64,000 nt of DNA from Phytoseiulus persimilis (Eukaryota > Arthropoda > Arachnida > Mesostigmata > Phytoseiidae), in assembly GCA_037576195.1 (NCBI GenBank), contig CM075104.1, forward strand, positions 15,330,211 to 15,394,210. The letters are read 5' to 3'. This document shows positions 48,595 through 60,084 of this stretch, piece after piece. Both the position numbers and the translations under genes were made by a program. The notes beneath the pieces are model-generated. The model did no database searches. It was not told the origin of the DNA and saw only the letters and a list, made by a program, of their open reading frames with translations. Numbering within the stretch: the stretch's first letter is position 1; each line of letters opens with the position of its first letter.

Positions 48595-49784
48595 CTGGGA
48601 GACTGCCTACCTCAATCTCGATGACATGATGACATTAACTGATCATAATTGACCTTCTGAGCTGCCCGGAGTGATGAGAAGGAGAAACCTTAACTATTTG
48701 TTCCCAGTCATTGCGACATGATCCCCTTGTTCGAGTGACCTGCTCAATCAGTCATATCGGTATCGGAGCCGGTCCCGAGCAGGCGATCGAAGGATGAATT
48801 CATCGCTGATAGACTTGAGTCCCAGCCCGGACTTCAGCTATGCGTCTGTGGTGGATCCAGAGGAGGAAAATCGTAAATCCGCTCCGTAAATCTCTATCAA
48901 CGAGAATATTGAGTCTGGGAAAGCAAACAGAGAGCTCTGATTCCATCTCAGAGTTGATATGGTCGTAGTATCGAAACGAAGAAATGGCCCCGAGAAATAG
49001 CTTCCGATAGAGTAGCGTTCTGGCCTAGTGCCTCTGAGGCGACGCAGTGTCGACCGCCGTGAACATTGTGAGCACATTCTCCCGGAGGCGTTAGGAGGAA
49101 GCATTATCTAATGAGAATCGGCAGACGATCGCATTCAAGATACTGTCGCCGAACTTCGAAGAGCTAAGCCTTGGACTCCGCAATCCCTCTGACCCGCCGG
49201 GACTAGTTGGCAGTGGTGTATCTCAGAAATAGCGAAGCATCCTTCGAATCATGGGAGCGGGTTTATTCCTCTTGATTCGATTCGTGATATGATCATTGTT
49301 CACGATCTAGCCTTCGATGAGATCGGCATCTGTAGAGTATGCGTCAGAGGATATGTGTTTCACCACCGCTCCTTACAGTGCGGCTTGGGGATATATTGTG
49401 GGCCTGTTGTTAGGAGGGTTCGCTTGCCAGCAGCGTCTCCTGTTCGATTGCCGCAAGGGTGAGATGTCGTACCGGGAGAACTTTCTCCTCTCCGGCGACC
49501 CACATCACGCCGAGTATTTCTTAGCGGTACCCGCCTTCCTGGTGAGGTGATAGTAATCGCGGTGCCGTGTGTGAGCTTAGGACCGCGGTAGCTTTTCATC
49601 GGGTTCTGGAGATTTCCAAGGATGGGAAAACTTCTTCTTCGGAACGGTCTCGCTAGAACCCGTTTCCTACCGATGTTCATTTGCGGAAGCGTAGGACACA
49701 TACGAGAGGCTATTCTATGTCGAGAATTCTCGAGCGGAGATAATGGTATAAGAAAGCAGAATTTTCAGATGATGGATCACGTAC
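48595..49784. other. No firm gene; possible intron sequence
   Basis: Lies between two groups of minus-strand coding exons. The minus frame 48838-49104 noted with the previous gene is the only coding-like stretch. Plus frames at 49317-49550 look like chance. Confidence 0.3.
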
Positions 49785-51179
49785 AGGTATCGCCTGCCGT
49801 CGGACAGCGTGACTTCGAGGTTCTTACGCTGACCTGCCTTCGTATTTCCAGATTGCTGGGCTCGGCACCACCGTCTCGTGTCAGAATCACCTCTGGGCTC
49901 TCCGCAGCTCAAAAGATGATCTCTCCCTCGATATCGATCTCGCTCGTCATCGACGGCGATTTGCTTGATTCAACCGCGGATTTTCCCATCAGAACTCTGT
50001 CGTCGGTCGACGAGCGCTGCCCTACAATAGCCTTGGGATCGCTCGAGGAGCATAAGTTTTTTGAGGTTTCCATCCGACACTCGCTTATCCCCAGATAGAT
50101 TTCCCGGATAATGTCATTGTCGATTTTATGGAGCTCCCCGATGTCGTCTAGGAAGGCATAAATGATGAGTCTGGAGTACGGGGAGAGATCGCGTTCGAAC
50201 ATCATGGCAAAGTTGGGTCTCATTCTAGAATACGGGCACGAATTTTCAGCCCGCTCAGTCTACGGGGGATCCGACGTCGAGCGCTGCCCAGCATAGCCAT
50301 GGCAGACGGAGGAAAACACACGACATTCGAAAGAGGGCTCTCGTGGATCCGCTCCGAATCATTTGCAGTCGCAAGCAGCTGCTGAAAATATTGGTTCGAC
50401 GAGGGTGGTCGGTCAGAAGGGAAATTCGTCCTCTGAATTTCTAAAATCAAGAGCGAATCGGTCTCCCTGTGTAGCGCCTCAGCACAGCCCGTTTCCAAGG
50501 GTCGATGAGGAATCCGCCCGATTCTTCCAGCGTTCCCTTTTTTCCAGCTGTTCCCCACCACCTGGTTTCTTCAGTAAGGATGCCTCAAATGAACACCAAG
50601 CTTCCTGATGAATCTCTCAGTCAGCTCTCAAGACGGATCCAATTCCCCTCGGGCAACTCCCCCCGGAAGGGTCGACTCACGTCAGAGGAACATTGTTGCT
50701 ATTCGTTCGGGAGATTCTTTCCGCGAAACAAAATCTTCAGCACAATATCCGAATTCCTTGGTCTACTTGGACGGCTCGGAAAGATATAGCATAGCCACCG
50801 AAGTATTTTCCCGATTCGCGAGTAGAGCGTTCGTGTGAATGGAACGGACCGAGCTCACTGTGAAGGCTTGAGCCACCGGACGATCGATAAATACAACGTC
50901 CATGCTCTACCTTCGCGAACCAGTGCGAGAGGAATCTACGGGCCACGCGCATCGAACACAGTCGGACAAGATTTTCTATAGCAGCTGACCTCGAGAATAA
51001 CAGCACAGGAGTACATAGAACTAGAAACCAAACAAAGACCGATACCTGACACTCTCCACAAGGGTGCACCCATCCTCGCCGAGTAAGTACTCAATAATGC
51101 ACTGTGGTATACCATATACGTCTGTCCACGGGGTGAAGTTTTTGTTCGGCTCCGAGGCGCTGAGGCAAATCTCAACCGT
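49785..51179 (-). CDS. Partial multi-exon gene, unrecognised
   Basis: Three blocks look like exons. (1) 51046-51179: after TGCCTGCAG, 44 codons with Val-Glu-Ile-Cys-Leu-Ser-Ala-Ser-Glu and Trp-Thr-Asp-Val-Tyr-Gly-Ile-Pro-Gln-Cys, ending GTCAG|GTATCG in phase 2. (2) roughly 50080-50250: Phe-Ala-Met-Met-Phe-Glu-Arg-Asp-Leu-Ser-Pro-Tyr-Ser-Arg-Leu and Asp-Asp-Ile-Gly-Glu-Leu-His-Lys-Ile-Asp, boundaries uncertain; the frame stays open to a TGA at 49909. (3) 49785-49833: a 49-base exon, phase 1 in and phase 2 out, encoding Arg-Lys-Asn-Leu-Glu-Val-Thr-Leu-Ser-Asp-Gly-Arg-Arg-Tyr before donor GTACGT. A further open minus frame at about 50220-50450 may be another exon. I could not chain them in phase and do not recognise the protein. 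Confidence 0.4.
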
Positions 51180-51259
51180 CTGCAGGCAACATCAGAATCC
51201 CTGACATTGACCCTCTTCTATGGATAGGAGCGAATGTGTTGGAGGCGAGATGAGAAACC

Positions 51260-51856
51260 ATGGAAATGGAACCATGTTCGGACCACGCGAGCTATTGCCC
51301 CCCTCCTGACGACCGAGTGTTCGGCCTCTCTCCGGAGCTTCAACTTGCGGCAGAAGACCGAAAAATCATTGCACCTCAGTCGGAAGTGGTACACCTTGGC
51401 GGGAAGTTTCGATGCCTGCTGATTCGATCAGCCACTCCTACGAATGATCTACAGAGTTGGTAAGTGGGAGTGAGCAACGGCAAGAATGTCCTTCCAATTC
51501 ATCTCGAAACACTGACCATGATGGAACCTTCAAGACCATGGTTCTAAGCTTGAGTAGGATTGGGTACTCTAGAAAGTAGTTTATTCTCATGGGATCGCAC
51601 CCTGATTCTCTGTTGTTCCATCGTCACTACCTATGAAGTGTCCCAGAATTCATGCTTGCTTAGTGGACCTGACACGCTCGAGCTCGTGGATTCGCGGGAG
51701 AGAGCAGAAGAGGATAGAGGTAACAGAAGCACCATGACCTTCCGAAGGCAGTGGTTTCGGAATCTCAGGAGTTGGGGAAAAAAGTCAGGAGTTCAGCGCG
51801 TCTTCGACTGCTTCGAAAACTCACTAAGCGAAGTGAAACGAGTGCTCTACGACTGA
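51260..51856 (+). CDS. Candidate two-exon gene, unrecognised (130 aa)
   Basis: Exon 1 (51260-51459) starts ATG in good context (ACCATGG), encodes 66 residues including a Pro-Pro-Pro-Asp-Asp stretch, Leu-Ser-Pro-Glu-Leu-Gln-Leu-Ala-Ala-Glu-Asp and His-Leu-Gly-Gly-Lys-Phe, and ends at TTG|GTAAGT in phase 2. Exon 2 (51664-51856) follows GCTTGCTTAG, supplies one base, and encodes an acidic stretch then a basic Trp-rich one (Phe-Arg-Arg-Gln-Trp-Phe-Arg-Asn-Leu) before TGA. Sum 393 bases, in frame. Probably soluble. The acceptor CCCAG 16 bases earlier would create a stop, so the later one is chosen. Divergent from the minus-strand exon at 51046-51179. Confidence 0.45.
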
Positions 51857-53557
51857 GTCCATGACGTTAGTAGGCGTGGTACGGCAGCTTAAATAATTTT
51901 CTTCCCGATCATGACAGCTCGGTTTATCTCCCTCCTGACTGACATTTCGGGCAAGTTGATCGCGAATTCACGAGATTCATTGACTTGACGAACCGCAAGG
52001 ATAAGGAAGCATCGAACTTCGTATCCTCGACGGTCGCTCATGCTGCATGTCTTTGGAGCGATCTAAATTGGGAAAATGCGGAATCGGTGGGAAATGACAC
52101 AAACGAATCTAGAGGAATCAATGTTTTCATTCAAACTTTCCGCCCGCGTCCGGCCCCTAGGTTGAAAAGTCCAGATTCCGATCCAACGAGCAATAAACTA
52201 CTCAATAAACGACACTGTACTCCTTCCGCACTCCATCAGATATTCGAAAGTACTAGGCGTCTAAAGAGGAACGGGTTAAGCTTCCGCCCTGTCGCATCAT
52301 CAGCCTGGGATATCCAGAGTGATTCCTGAGTATAACTGAAAGATCGAGTTTGAAGTTGGTAGCAGGTGATAAAAGCCAACCGTGTCGGTCCTCCAAACGG
52401 ACGCTCTGATCCTCAGGTGTGGGAAATCGGATTTGATCCGAAAACTCCCAGACTCCATGTCAGCGCGTCTCCGTCGCGCGACATCCGGCCTCACCTGTTG
52501 AGCGTTTGGCCGCTTTGTTGGCCACCGGCTGTCATGGCAACTCCAGCGCTCAGCCGAAAACACACTTGTATCGCGTTGTGCCAGTGTGATTCAAAGCGAC
52601 GTGCTTTCAGATTGGGAAATTATAGTTCTAGTTTTGTTCCTCGGACTTTGAAGCACCGTCTCGTTGTAGGTGTTCAAGGTGAGCTTCGCGGTGTCTGAAT
52701 AACAAGCGAGATGCGTCCGACTAGAATGTTTCGGGGTGTCAGAGCAATCCAAGGGCTTAGAAGATTCTGATTCTCGAATTCGGGTCGAGCTCCATGGATT
52801 CCGGCTTGCCTCGACCTGGTACGCCCCTGCCATAGCTTTCCAATCGACGGAACGATTCAGGTCCCCAGAGAAACTGTGATCGGAATTTCAACAGCTCTGA
52901 GAGCGTCGTCTGTCGATGAAGCACTGACGATAGATTTTGTACTAATTCATTGGCTCGCTCACTTGTTTTGGGAGAACTCCGATGACACCATGATTTTCCT
53001 TTATCGACTCTTTTATATCCAGGAAAAAAGTAGTGGGTTCGAGTGCATAAATCCGAATCGGATTAACTTCTTCGGTTCGCTCTCGCCTCCGACGCCGAAA
53101 CCTCTGTGCTTCGGTGCGCGCGCATTTTCGGCAACGAATTCCTCCTTTCTCAATACGGCCAACGACGTTGGGCCTCAGATAGATGCGAGCCGCACACAGT
53201 TGATGTCTCCTGTCGGCTCAACCAGTGCTGCGACTGTGCTACATATGATCCGACGTTCGAAACAACCGACCAGTACCTTCGACAGACTCGGTGAGTATCA
53301 AACCTCCGGCGACTCATTCCGTCCTTAACCTCCGCCCTCATTCATGTTGCCGGTTCTGATTATTCTGGGTATATTCGGTGAGCTATCTCAGGGTGCAGTC
53401 GATGATTCAACGTTTCAAGTCATATGAGGAGCTTCAGCTGGCGATCCGTCTTTTCCAACTTTGTTTGTTCCCAGCAGCTCTCCCACTGCTCTGATACTTC
53501 TCTGTTACTCAACTTCCCACACCAGGAGCGAAGGCGAGGCCGAAAGAGCGCACAAAC
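51857..53557 (+). other. Coding-like exons, unassigned
   Basis: Plus frames at 51985-52329 and about 52366-52678 (ending at donor CAAG|GTGAGC) have natural composition. A frame at about 53109-53290 is Cys-rich (Cys-Arg-Leu-Asn-Gln-Cys-Cys-Asp-Cys) and ends at a perfect CTCG|GTGAGT donor, 267 bases before the start of the Ly6 gene; it could be an exon of another secreted protein. Acceptors and starts are unclear. The last 200 bases should include the Ly6 gene promoter. Confidence 0.28.
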
Positions 53558-56200
53558 ATGATTCTGACATTTCTGCTGTCGTTACTGCCTCTCACTTCAG
53601 GTAAGCTAGTATAGATTATGAGAATCCGCGCGGAAATCTCCCTCAGATGAAATTATGTCTGACTCATCGATATTAATCGCTGACCGATGAGCAAGGTCGT
53701 CCCGAGTTCCTAGCATCGGTCACATACTGAATAGAAACGGCAGTCTATGGGGATGACTAGCAGTCCACCCAGCGAGCTTGTTTATCTCGGTGTTTCGCTT
53801 TAAGCTCGGCCTTACCACGTTTCTGACGTATGACTCCCCATAGGCCCGGAAATGAAGAGTCGCGAAATCGCTTCCATGAAATACGATGTGCTAAAAACGC
53901 CCTCATGATTCCTCCTGAGATTTATATCCTGACATGAGAACAAAGAGCTCGCTTGCGGTCTTCCCATCGTGACACACGCCCTCCACAGCATTAAGGTCTT
54001 CAAGTAAAGTAACGTTGAGCGATTGAATTATTTTTCAGCGGAAATTTGGTGCTATTCTTGTGTCAGCACTCAACCAGGTTGTCGAGAAGGAGTCAACTGG
54101 TACTACCATCACGCCATCACTTGTCCGAGGGAAGATGACAAATGCGTTAAAATCGTCGAGAGGAAGGGAGGTGCGTACCACAAGCGTGCGGGAGGCAAGA
54201 CTCATGATGTGATGATCCCCAGCTCCGGCAAGACCTGTTTGCCGATCCCCGATCCGAGGCATGGACTTTTGCTTGGAAGTTCAGCAATCCAGTTGGGATC
54301 CGCACGGGATGAGACATTCGTAGATATTCCAAGCTGAAGCGAACGTTGACCCTCAAGATTTACTGGAACGTTTGATACATACACATACCTCCGACCTCTT
54401 AGTCTCGAGCTATGTCGTCTGTGGTCTAAAGCTTCCCGAATTTCTCGGTCACGCCAAAGGCACGTAGATTGCGAGCGGAATGAGTTCCCTCTGCTGCTTC
54501 GGAAGGAGGCCGCGCGTATTTATAGAGCATTCTGAAAGGTCATTGGGAGAATCCTCGATCGCATCCCGAACCCGAAATGAAATTTTGGGGGAACTTCCTC
54601 GAACAAGTCCGAATGTGTCCGAGCCCAACTGCAATGTGAAGCATGTGCGGGGCAGGGGGTCCGGGTTCTCGAATTCTCCCGGTGTTGGAAGTCGCCTCAC
54701 TTGCCTTTCGGAGGGAGAAAGATTTTCGCCTGAGGCCTTCATGCTGAAAATTGCGGTTGTGGTCATCACCGGATGCCTCTGCGATCAGCGTACTAAGACT
54801 TCGCTACGGAGTACTTTCTCGTGTTTCGTGGCAAGTTATCCGCGAGGAATCTCCACTCCTGATACTTCTCGATTCAGTCGACGAGAGAGCCTCTCCGCTT
54901 GCCCGATCGCTGTCGAAAACACTTCCCCGGAATCAAAAACTGTGACGGATCTCGATATCGCCTACGAATGATCAGCATCCAGCCGTTCCCGAACTCAGCC
55001 TGACCTCCACACGTTCGAAATACTGCAGAACTTCGGATGGACTATTCCTGGCAAAAGCGACGGAAACAGATTCGCCTCGGGAATGCTCCGCAGCCCTTTC
55101 TGCTGCATTATTACTCTTCCGGTGCAGCGGAACGGAGATTCCCGAGGCTGATCAGAACCATAATGCGGATGGCGTTGTAGACGACGGTATTTCACGGGAG
55201 TCTATCCCGCAGCTCTATAACTCATCGTAAGCAGGCAGCGAGGAGAATAGTAGCCGGTGTAGCGCTTTACTCAGGAACTTCTCTCAAATCTCGCAATACA
55301 GTCGCGACTCCTTCTTCCAGATGAGGTCCTATATACCCGCGATTGCCTTTCTAATATAGAGGCGTTCCGTCACGACATTCCTGCTGATACGTACGAAGGA
55401 TGCCGTTCGGCCGCCGAAGCGCCTAAACTGGCGGTCTACGTCGAGAACAACATCAAGGAATGGGAGCTGAAGAGGTGTGTTCGGGCTTCCGAGTATTCTT
55501 TTCATTAATTACAGAGAGTGCGGCAGTGAACAGTGACACCTACACCATCCAAGTTATAGCGAGTGCAGTAACGTCGCGATTGTGCAGGCTCGGGAGGCGC
55601 GCCGAAAGAACCGCCGTCGCATCGAAAGCAAATTAGGACCATAAGAGGGGAGGGGAAACCGAGCTCAACGTGGAGGGCAAGCAGGCTCTCTGCAGGCCCT
55701 ACCTGGTTGGGACGGCTTGATTGCAACGTTGCCTATCTATCCCTAGTCGAAGGGCTAATGGACATCATCGAAACTCGGAATTTCTTATCCTCGATTGATA
55801 TGCTCCTGGTTCTGGGCTGAGGGCCATCAACGGTCTTCATTCCACATCCCGAATGCCTTTCGGGTTTTTGTTCTCTTGAATCCTCGCCCAACTTCCAACA
55901 ATGAGCTTCACCCGCCCTCCTGATCCGTCGCGTACAACGTTTCCTGGAGCTCGTACGAGAGCTGTTCTGCGAGTGGGTTTTACTCTTGAATCCCATTCGT
56001 GTCACCAGAGTGACACAATGAATTATGAACGAGAATCACATCGGACTTACAGCGTTTCTTTTTCCAGAGACTATTACGATGACGTGAGTTACTGTTTCTG
56101 CGAGTTCTGGCATTGGTGCAATTCGGCCTCAACAGCGCGCTTCAACGTCGCCCTCGCGACGGTTTTGATTTTATGTACATTCTGGAGTATGAAGTCATAG
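53558..56200 (+). CDS. Quiver/sleepless-type Ly6 GPI-anchored protein
   Basis: Four exons join in phase to 153 residues: 53558-53600 (signal peptide [14 protein letters not shown], donor GTAAGC), 54039-54170, 55321-55474 and 56068-56200. After the signal peptide comes Ile-Trp-Cys-Tyr-Ser-Cys (Cys19, Cys22), then Cys29, Cys43, Cys50, Tyr-Thr-Arg-Asp-Cys67-Leu-Ser, Tyr-Glu-Gly-Cys86-Arg, and the closing Cys119-Phe-Cys121 ... Cys127-Asn. The ten cysteines and the final Cys-Asn are those of a three-finger uPAR/Ly6 domain of the arthropod quiver family. A hydrophobic carboxy tail after small residues (Asn-Ser-Ala-Ser) predicts GPI anchoring on the outer plasma membrane. Characterised members regulate potassium channels and nicotinic receptors (sleepless) or septate junctions (boudin, crooked); which this one resembles cannot be told from the sequence alone. 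Intron 2 is 868 bases before the next... exon boundary is unambiguous because all phases fit. Open frames inside the introns (for example 54480-54971) are unassigned. Confidence 0.9.
55502..55712 (-). CDS. Possible antisense Cys-rich exon inside the Ly6 gene
   Basis: Within the third intron of the Ly6 gene a minus-strand frame after GGGCCTGCAG encodes Cys-Phe-Arg-Cys-Asp-Gly-Gly and ends Cys-Arg-Thr-Leu-Cys-Asn then TAA. Its entry phase (two bases) would fit the donor of the signal-peptide exon at 57256-57397 on the same strand, giving a small secreted Cys-rich protein. The hydrophobic stretch near its start argues against this. Speculative. Confidence 0.2.
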
Positions 56201-57255
56201 AGGAGGAGTCGAGAAACCCGCCGAACAACGTCACAAGAATAGCTCCATGGAGACGAGTCAATTCACTGTTCACTACCTATAGTGGAAATTGCCTGTGAAC
56301 AAATGGATCCATGTGGAGATTCCTTCCCCTTTTTATTAAATAAATATTATTCGATTACGCGGGGAATCCCAGAGGAAAGCTTCGCCTTATCACTGCCGAA
56401 ATTAGATCCGATCGGAGACGGGAACGGCGGTCGCAAAGTGTTCTGCAACGGTGACCTTTCGGAGGTCCCGATTTCGCAGGTGCGCACTTCGCAAGAGGAG
56501 GGGGGCGCGCGCGGTGACGATGTTTATGAGATGGACGGGAGCTGAAAGAGGTGGGGCATGGACTGGAAAAAAGAGGAGCACCAAAGAGTCGCAAAGTGGT
56601 GTTAGCCTCGGATAACTCGAGCGAAAGCCCGGACCCAAACTCGGAGCGGGAGTGAGGGCTGCCTCCGAGCTCGAGTCGTCCGAATGGCGCGCTCCAGAGA
56701 CGCAAGTCTCCACGATCGCCTATAGTTCTCGCGCGTCCGCCTAATTCTATTTCGACAGGAAGTAGAAAGGAGAGGGTGGGCCAAGAATCGGTGTGGGAAC
56801 GCTTGTGGGTGGCAGTGCCTTTGTTGCTAGTGCGGCTGTTGGAGGTGATTGCATGAGCCCTTTCTCAACACGGATATCCACCACCACCATCATCAGCATC
56901 GTAAGTACGGTAGACGTTTTCCGCGTACTCTCCTCCTCTGATGGAGCCTCCTCCTCATCCGAGTCTCTCCACGAGCTTCAGATCGATGTGGCGAGGCGCA
57001 TGCGCCTACCCCATTCGAGTGCGCGCGGACATCAACAAGCCTGGGCACTCTCGGGCTTGTGTTCGTCAGTTCTGGTTGTTCCGACAGCCACGCCTTCATT
57101 GGAAGCTCTGCGACATCGCTTGCTGATCCGCCCGGATCTTTTCGGCCGGCCACCCAATCGGCCAGCCCGCGCACCGGCTGACCTCCCGCGACAGAGTTCC
57201 TCCGTCAGCAGCGCTCCGGTCACAGGATTTGTCCTGTATGTTCCTTTAGACTCAC
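56201..57255. other. GC-rich, CpG-rich segment; possible promoter region
   Basis: Downstream of the Ly6 gene, from about 56.4 to 57.2 kb, CpG-rich sequence is open in many frames on both strands. A plus-strand ATG at 56853 opens a 16-codon frame ending at donor CAGCATC|GTAAGT, so a first exon of an unknown plus-strand gene is possible. No recognisable protein. Confidence 0.3.
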
Positions 57256-57397
57256 CGGTATCCCACCCGCATGGAACATGATCACCGTTAGTCATTGTAT
57301 AAGCCTGGCCACGACATCCCTGCAGGCGTACTACACCCGTCGCCTCAGCAAAACAGGTAAGTGTGATATCGCTCAAGAGGAATACGATCGCGAGCAT
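57256..57397 (-). CDS. Signal-peptide exon of a small secreted protein
   Basis: An ATG in good context (GCCACATGC) opens a 47-codon exon: MLAIVFLLSDITLTCFAEA is a typical signal peptide with a likely cut after Ala-Glu-Ala, followed by Val-Val-Arg-Leu-Gln-Gly-Cys-Arg-Gly-Gln and Val-Pro-Cys-Gly-Trp-Asp-Thr. It ends at a consensus donor ACCG|GTGAGT in phase 1. The mature part so far has two Cys. The rest must lie at lower coordinates on the minus strand; 55502-55712 is one phase-compatible candidate. Family unknown; a single-domain VWC-like peptide is one guess. Confidence 0.42.
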
Positions 57398-60084
57398 GTG
57401 GCTTTATGGCCGCAGCGAAGTATCTGAGGGGCGCACGTTCGATTTCGAGAACGTGCTTTGTTTATAATGGCCACACACGCACACATACACAGGAGCACGA
57501 GGTGACATCATCAAGGCACCGAAGGCTTCGCACTGTTTCGTCGCGGTCGTTCGAAGTTCAACTCCGACAAGATAAGGCATAGGATGAAACGTGGATGAGC
57601 ATAGAATACGCCTGGAATGGAGCGATAAGCAATGGGCAGATGATGTGATCTGGCCCCCACTTGATGGCCCGCTTTCGATCTCATGTCGGGACGGTTAACT
57701 ATCCGAAAAGCGTCTGTTCTCTGTTCGGAGTGGGCTTCGCAGCTTTTTTATAGATGCAAATGGTGGATCCATGCTTCATCCCAGCATCGTCATGTCGCCG
57801 CTTCATTGAGTTCACGGGCGATATCTCTGCGGTCGCGCTCCTCTGGGGGGCCAGGATCTGAGAATTCGATCCTCAAACCTCATCCGAACTGCGATTTCCG
57901 CCAAACATTGCACTGGAACGCTCGGGAGACAGGGAGCTTTGCTGTTTGCAATCCTACTCGTGAACTTCAATAGACCTCCATTCCGCCCGGCTGCTTCCCC
58001 CAATCACATCAAAAAGGAGAAAAGTTTGATCCGCGCGTCTTCGGCTCGGGTTTGCTTGCAAGATTTTGTCATCAAACCAACCCACTGAGCTCCTGCTTTG
58101 AGAAGTGGTTCATCGCTCTCGAGCCAAGTTTCCTGAAGTATTGCCGCCTGACGAGACCGAAGCGCACATTCCTTGCCGTGTTGGTGGAGGAATATCCTCC
58201 ATGTCCTGGAATTAGGACGGAGCTCGCTTCTTCGAGCCTCGCTCAACAAGCGGGGGTCGTTCTGTAGACAAGGGCCATCCCCAACGGTGCATGGTTCCGG
58301 AGTCAGTGGTATCTGGCCGAATGTTCTACGTGCATCCACGCTCTGCTGAGTTCCGGAGGAGGAGTTTTCGAATCACCTCGGTGTTTGCTGTTATCGTACA
58401 GACGTGGGCTGGATCTAGGATTCCGGCGAGCTCGGCTTTCGTCTCTGGCGGAATGATCACAAGGATTCCCTTTTTTTCTCCGACACATGCAATCAGTGGA
58501 TGTTCGCTTGTTGAGACAATGTACCCCCGCCGCGATAAGCTGCTGCGTGCATTCCTCCTCAGTGTTCTCCGGTCAACACAGCCTGGGTTCCTCGGTTCGT
58601 TCCTCGTTCTGGAAATAGATACCCTTGCAACAGAACGAACGGGTGAGAATTATCTCAGGATGCTCCAATTAGAGCAAACTCTGAGATCGAGTAACTGCGG
58701 GCGACGAGCCCAGGACGCCATTCTCTTCGCGGTTGCGAGGAGATATTCCCGCCCCGATGCAAATCGAGCAACTCGAAAGATCATTTCAAAAAAAGGCACA
58801 GATGTCAGCCCGGCGCTAACGCGAGGAAATTTCGCAGGGCTGACTCGAATGAAAGCTTCATGCGAACCATTTTCTGAGCCTGCCTTGAGAAATGACCCCT
58901 GGATCGCGATTTAGAAGCCTTGCCACAATGGATGTGGAATACCTTAACACTGAGGCGCAGCCAAATGCAGGCGCATTCAGGACGATCTACGAGAGAAGAC
59001 CTCGTATCATATAGTGGCGGAGCTGCACTGCGGCTGACAAAATTCAAACGACTCGCAGCCAGGCGGTTCCACTCGCTGGTTCTTGCTTCTACAAGGTTAA
59101 CTATTAACGGCTATAGTCCGACTTCGCGGATAGGTTCGCCAACCCGGCTGGAATCTCAGCGGCTCCACACAGCGCTCCCATAGCTACAGATGGGCGTTTA
59201 TACGAGAGCCAATCTGAGTGATGTCAATAATCGAGTGTGATTCCCGAAGAGGCATGCGTCCGGAAATGACTGTCGTCGAAGGTCCTGAAATTTCGGGCAA
59301 GTTATGTTTGAAACTCCTCCTTGTACGCCACTACGGGCAGCGAACTTCTGCGATCTGGTACGAAGTCATCGAAAGAGGAACCGTGACGCCTCTAGGTGGA
59401 TGCAATCGTTGCCGCTGCCGTGCGAAAGTATTATCATCTCCCGACGTTCTTCGAAAATCAGGACCGGCACCTTCTTGGGTGGCAGAGTCTCCAGAAGTCA
59501 AATCAGGGCAAAGGTTGACGAAGTCCCCGCTGCCCAAAGAGTGGGTGTAACGGATACCTCGGGTCAGAGAAATTCGCTATACGGTGTACTCCCGAGTGAT
59601 GTTTGAATTGTTCTTGGTTTGTCAATTCGAGATGGACCGTTGTTTTGGGGGGAACGAATGATTCGACTCTCTGTTATGGCGTTCTCTCGCTCAATGGACA
59701 TGGTAGTCATCTTTTCGGAAGCTAACTTATTGTCTCGTCAAGCGCACGTGGATTGATTCGTCTCTAACTCGTATATTCATGAGGAAATCTGCGCTTCGAC
59801 GGGATTCAGCCTCTGGCCCCTCGTGCGTTCCTCGAGCAGGGTTCGTGAGGATCGGGTCACCGTTGCTCTGATGGTGGCAAACATTGGGTTGAAGTAGTCC
59901 GTTGCAGATTCTAGAAACGAGTATCGTTGATTCAATAATGGAACAACCATCGAAGGTCTGTTCCGGCACGTAGTGAGCTCATTGAACACAACTCGGGTAC
60001 TGTGCTTAGTCGGACTCACGCACGGTCGACTCACTCAATGCTCATAGAACCAGTTTTGGTGAACTATCATTACGAATACTCACG
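57398..60084. other. Mixed stretch with degraded coding-like frames
   Basis: A CA-rich run lies at about 57470-57491. On the minus strand a frame at about 58330-58570 reads Gly-Tyr-Ile-Val-Ser-Thr-Ser-Glu-His-Pro-Leu-Ile-Ala-Cys-Val-Gly and ends at a stop; a second frame (58004-58339) contains Ala-Ile-Leu-Gln-Glu-Thr-Trp-Leu-Glu, which resembles the Leu-Gln-Glu-Thr-Trp-Leu motif of LINE endonucleases. The long plus-strand ORF at 58291-58914 (207 codons) may be only the shadow of these. Coding-like frames also occur on plus at 59218-59606 and on minus at 59727-60034. Confidence 0.3.

Noticed and set aside
51085..51090. GTAAGT donor on the plus strand
   Set aside because: It lies within a minus-strand coding exon and no plus-strand exon leads into it.
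58291..58914. 207-codon plus-strand ORF
   Set aside because: Overlaps more natural minus-strand frames and has no motif; probably antisense shadow.
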